Shown in pieces: positions 59,933 through 64,000 of a stretch of 64,000 nucleotides of DNA (the first letter of the stretch is position 1; each line of letters begins with the position of its first letter). Under the pieces are notes generated by a model. It was given only the letters and a program-made list of their open reading frames with translations. It made no database searches and was not told the origin of the DNA. The stretch lies in contig CM043964.1 in assembly GCA_014529385.2 (NCBI GenBank), forward strand, positions 102,754,087 through 102,818,086, written 5' to 3'. This DNA comes from Adiantum capillus-veneris (Eukaryota > Streptophyta > Polypodiopsida > Polypodiales > Pteridaceae). Position numbers and translations under genes: made by a program.

Positions 59933-60252
59933 AATGATGTAGGTCATGAAAAGCCCTCGGGGTGTGAGAGAAAACTGTTTTGATGAAATATTTACAACAA
60001 TCTTATTTTTGGCGAGGTGGAAACCATGGTGATAGAGAGATAGAGAGCGATAGTGAGCCTAATAGTGCATTCTCTAGAGGTGACTCAAAGACACAGAGGT
60101 TTCTACTAGCATGAGTGTGTGGAGACCATTGGAGTCAAGGTGTAGACATAGGTTCTTCACATATTGCTAATTCCCAAAATGCTACACTAAATCCCCTCTC
60201 TCTTGATACAAGTGTTGCCAATGCCTCCCACCAAAATGCTACCAAGTGCTGA

Positions 60253-60278
60253 CCCCCCCCCCCCCCCCCCCCCCCCCC
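60253..60278. repeat. C26 homopolymer
   Basis: Twenty-six consecutive C residues in the right LTR of element 4; on the coding strand this is a G run. Length may be affected by sequencing or assembly. Confidence 0.85.
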
Positions 60279-61065
60279 ATAGTGATCTCTCAGTGCCTTT
60301 TTATAGGTGATGGTTGTTTTAGGTTTAGGGCAATTTGATTAGGTTAGGGCCCTAATCAGGGGAGACAAAGCAAGGCGGTGGGTCCCAGATGGTTGATCCT
60401 TGCTTTGTCCTAGGAGAATTTAAAAAATGATAACTCCTAGGTAGGCCTTTGTGACCATCACCTAGAGAGAGGTGAAAATTTACAATTGGGGTTTTTTACA
60501 ATATTTTGGCTTGAAACTTGAAAAATAATGACAAACTACAGATATTACTGCAAAGATGCATCATGGACGAGATGTCGGCGAATGGCGAGTGCGTCGGTGT
60601 AGCATGTTCACCAGTTTCGGGGCCGATCGGGGCATGCCTTTGGCGTCTTTTCTTGTTTCGGTGTTGGCATCGCGTGAGTCGACCATTTTCTTTTCTCTGG
60701 CGTCAATGTCAATTATTCATGTTTTAAATTTATTTTTCTTGTGTGTGCATATATGCATGCGTGTACTGTGTGTATAGGTGAGTGTGTGTATAGGTGAGTG
60801 TGTGTATGCGTGTGTGTATATGTGAGTGCGTGAGTGTGAGTATGTGCGTTTTATGCATGTCGGTGCTTGTATGTGTGTATGTGTGTGTGTGAGTGCATGT
60901 ATGTATGTATATGGGTTTGTGTGTGTGTATGTGGGTGAGTGTGCTCGAAAAGAGAGTGTGTGTGTGGGAACGAGAGAGAGGGGGGGAGGTAATTTTATTA
61001 TATATATGTATGTATAATATATACATTTGTTTTAGTGTGCTGGTGATGGCAATACAGACGTGGGC

Positions 61066-61088
61066 GGGGGGGGGGGGGGGGGGGGGGG
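61066..61088. repeat. G23 homopolymer
   Basis: Twenty-three G residues followed by a GA cluster. The matching place in the left LTR (about 55454-55462) has a shorter G run. Confidence 0.85.
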
Positions 61089-62209
61089 AGAGAGAGAGAG
61101 TGTGTGCAACGGGTGTGAGACGGGTGGGTGTGTGTGTGTGTGTGTGTTTTTACCCTGCTACACCTTCGGGCTTGCTCATATAGAGAGCGCACGAGAGAGA
61201 GAGAGCGAGGGAGAGAGTGACGGCCTGAGGCTGAGGGGACGAGGGGTATTGGGGCGGGGGGTAGTGTGGAGGGTGTGTGTGTGAAGGAGAGAGTGGTATG
61301 GATCTTTATCGCATGACGGCCTTGTGGCTTGACATAGTGGAGCGTAAGGGAGAGGAAGAGAGAGAGAATAAGAGCAGGCTGGCGCGGCCCTATAGCCAAC
61401 AGAGGCAAGGAAGGGGGGGGGGTTACGATCAACGGGGTGGGGTAAGGGTTAGCGGGCCAGGTAAGGGGGATGAGGGTGGTGTGTTGGGTTATGAGAGAGA
61501 GAGAAAGAATGCCCTTCATGCACCCGCGGGGCCATTCTTGCAAAAAGAGAGCGAGAGTGTTAGGACAAAGGAGGGAGAGAGAAGAGTAGGGAGAGAGGGG
61601 AGGAGTGAGTGTAGGGAGCTTGGGAGAGTGATGGCCTGCCCGTAGGAGAAAGACAAGGGGGATAAAGGGAGGGGCGAGGGGAGAGGGAGAGGGAGATATG
61701 GTAGCCCGCCAGGGGAAGAAAAAACCAGAGGTAGCTTGTTTTATGCGCCCATTGGACTGGGTGACACAGAAGCAAGGTAAGAGAGAGAGGGTGGGTTGGC
61801 GGAGCTGAGCAAGAGAGAGAGAGAGAGAGACCTCTCTCCTCTGGTGATAATGGAGGAGCGTGTGGCCAAACTGGTGGCGGCCCGGTAGTGGAAGAAGTAT
61901 AGAGGGGGGTGGTGAATGTTAAAAGCATGGTTTTTACGTTTCTTCTAGTTTTGTGCTCCTTCTCGATTGGTGTTGGTTCTTGTGGCCACGGTTTTGAAAA
62001 CCGGCCATCAATAGTGGACAGTGACGCGCCATGGCGAGGTGTGCCTTCACAGCTGGGCCGCATGGGCCATGGTGGGGGGGAAAGAGAGAGAATTTGTGGC
62101 TCACCGATTGACTGAGGAATTATCGAGCCCTGGTGTTGCCGTGCTTCGAGCAGAGGAAAGATAAAACTATTTTTTCTTTTTTTTCTTGATTTCCAAAAAC
62201 TAGCTATCA

Positions 62210-64000
62210 CTGTTAAGGTCTCATTGTAGAATTATTTATAGTACTTGAACATAGACAGGATGTGCAAGTAACTGACAAACTATCTAGTCGTGGGAATTGG
62301 TTGACATACAGTCTGCAATTATCGATCTTTCTCCCACATAAAGCATTTGAAATCATTCCAAATCTGAATAGGATAGATCATCATCCAAAACTGCTCAATC
62401 TAAAGACTTTTGGCTCTTTGAAGTTTCTTGTTTAGCAACCTAGTAGAATGAGTGTGGTCAAATTCAGAGTTAAATATTAGTAACACAACTTTCCCTTTAT
62501 TCTGACTTAAACCCACCTGGTCCTCCTGTCCTCTATTCTGCTGAGGTGGATCTGGGTTGTCTCCTACTAGTGGATCATGATGCTCTACTGGGTTATTAGA
62601 AGTATAATCTTGAGGCGTACTCCCAATTGCTATCCCCCTAGCCACTGACCCATTAGTATGACCACCTGTTCCATCCTCACCATCATCATCATTATTAGGT
62701 TTTCTCTGGTGTTGTTGATCTTGGTCTTGATCTTTACCTTCCTCTTTGTCTTCTTCATAATCATCATCCTTATATTTTTGGCTATCAATATACTCAATGA
62801 TAACTTCATTGATAGTGTTGTCCTGTAGTGTCTTGCCTTTTATCTGAGCTCTGCCTGGGCTGTCTCCATGAAGGTCTTTAGATCAAATACATTAAGGTTG
62901 AGGTCTCCATTCTTATCCACAATCTATACTAAGTTGTGATAGATGTATTTTTGGGATATAGTGTCTTTTTACACTTGATGTGCTTTGAATAAATCCGTGT
63001 AATTTGATTTCTTAGCCTCCATCAATGTCTGGTAGAGATCAAAATCCCTCAGAGCACCTTTTTTTGATTCTTGTATTATTCAATTTTCTTGGAGAAGTTT
63101 ATGAATTTTCTTTTCTAGTCCTTCCTTCTCCCTCTTGTACTGATGTTCTTGTATCTGTTATGGAGCCTGATTTACCCCTTGTAAATTTTTAGTGGTTAAA
63201 ATACACATTTGCAAGGTCCCCATTATGAGGAGAAGCCATCGTGCATAAGAAAATCGGAAAACCAAAGCTCGAGACTAGATTTGCCATAATATTTTTTTTT
63301 GCCTCCATCATTTGACCAATGGTGTTCACTATTGTGTTCCAACAATACTGAATAGTTACTGCACCTCCATGGGTGATTATGTCTGGATCAGTGTGATCTG
63401 TTTCATAGGATGTCAGGGAATGGATATGGTAAGGCATCTCTATTTGGTTTCTTTATCACCAATATCTACAGTTGATCCGACTTGACCATTGCCAGATTAC
63501 TGGTTTTTGGTACAGATCTACTGCCCAGGACTTGGGTGGCTTCTACAGTTTTGGTGACTTCACTCCGTTGCCCAGTTGTGTTGTTAAGTTGATCACCCGG
63601 TGTTTGTGTTTCTTGTGTACTTTGCTCAGTAGTAGTCTTTGTACTTGCTGGTCTCTAAGTTTTGTCTTCAAATCCCGTGATTAAGTCCAATGTTCTGGGC
63701 TTCTTTACAGTAGAAATAGTGTCTTTGTCAGTAGTAGGGTGTTTCCCCCCAACTAGCTCTTTTCCCTTCCCTTTGTCACATCAAAAGGTTTTGCTAGACT
63801 TTCCTTTCTTTGTGAATCAATCCTTTGTGAGTCAACTCTATCTGAACAAGTTTGGTTCTTTCTTTCCTTATCAGATGAATTTAAATTGATTTTTTTTTCT
63901 CTAGAAGCACATACTCTATCCCAAATTGTCTGAATAGTGGCAGGTACTTCAGGTAAACTTTCACAGTAGAGACAAACTGCCAGACATACAAAGCTTTAAA
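62210..64000 (-). pseudogene. Coiled-coil family copy 2, N-terminal part
   Basis: Continues copy 2 right of element 4. FQMLYVGERSIIADCM (about 62300) aligns with FQRLYVGTKEMIQQW of copy 1; a Gln/Asn/Asp-rich linker (62645-62400) matches the copy 1 linker; CWNTIVNTIGQMMEA (63189-63437) aligns with SWNMIVHALGQMMDA. Sequence between about 62900 and 63180 fits the coiled-coil part but is broken. 63480-63980 has Lys/Ser/Thr-rich frames like the copy 1 N-terminus. Many stops. The N-terminus may lie beyond the window. Confidence 0.68.

Noticed and set aside
60998-62210. Frames of 181 and 216 codons in the right LTR of element 4
   Set aside because: Low-complexity Ser/Pro/Leu content from GA- and G-rich LTR sequence, with a diverged, broken counterpart in the left LTR.

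Overview
This is a gene-poor stretch of plant nuclear DNA built almost wholly from nested, decayed transposable elements. Plant origin is supported by the CCCTAAA-type telomeric repeat (25919-25940), LTR retrotransposons primed by initiator-Met-type tRNA, a PPR-protein pseudogene, and plant-type Ty1/copia, Ty3, CACTA-like and LINE coding remnants. The PPR wording and the OTA-like Ty3 lineage fit a large seed-free-plant genome such as a fern, but that is inference. No intact host gene is visible.

Layout. 1-1322: unassigned flank with (AG)n. 1323 to about 9981: Ty3 element 1 (minus strand, LTRs over 2.3 kb, gag-protease-RT, no integrase, extra leader ORF). 9982-14579: unassigned sequence with a possible decayed LTR end and one possible terminal exon. 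14580-25383: Ty3 element 2 (minus), with LTRs of identical length that differ at about 16 positions, yet with a heavily broken polyprotein and no integrase core; a 1.33-kb CACTA-ended element sits inside its gag. 25384-28885: low-complexity flank, telomeric repeat, then copy 1 of an unrecognised coiled-coil protein family (minus). 28886-34300: unassigned DNA with a Ty3 gag remnant, a candidate LTR with primer site, and microsatellites. 34295-34610: PPR pseudogene. 34611-39666: non-coding, unassigned. 39667-39927: candidate LTR. 40135-41580: 5' part of a LINE (minus). 43501-49061: Ty1/copia element 3 (minus, 5.56 kb, perfect GTAAG target duplication, almost complete), inserted into an older plus-strand copia remnant that ends in an LTR at 51547. 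51808-64000: copy 2 of the coiled-coil family, split by a second CACTA-ended element (51920-53250) and by Ty3 element 4 (54256-62209; long microsatellite-rich LTRs, gag but no pol).

Together the window records successive insertions. Copy 2 of the coiled-coil family is among the oldest layers; the CACTA-like element and element 4 landed in it. Copia element 3 landed in an older copia. All three large Ty3 elements lack integrase. Element 2 has nearly identical LTRs, so defective elements were probably moved by enzymes supplied from elsewhere.
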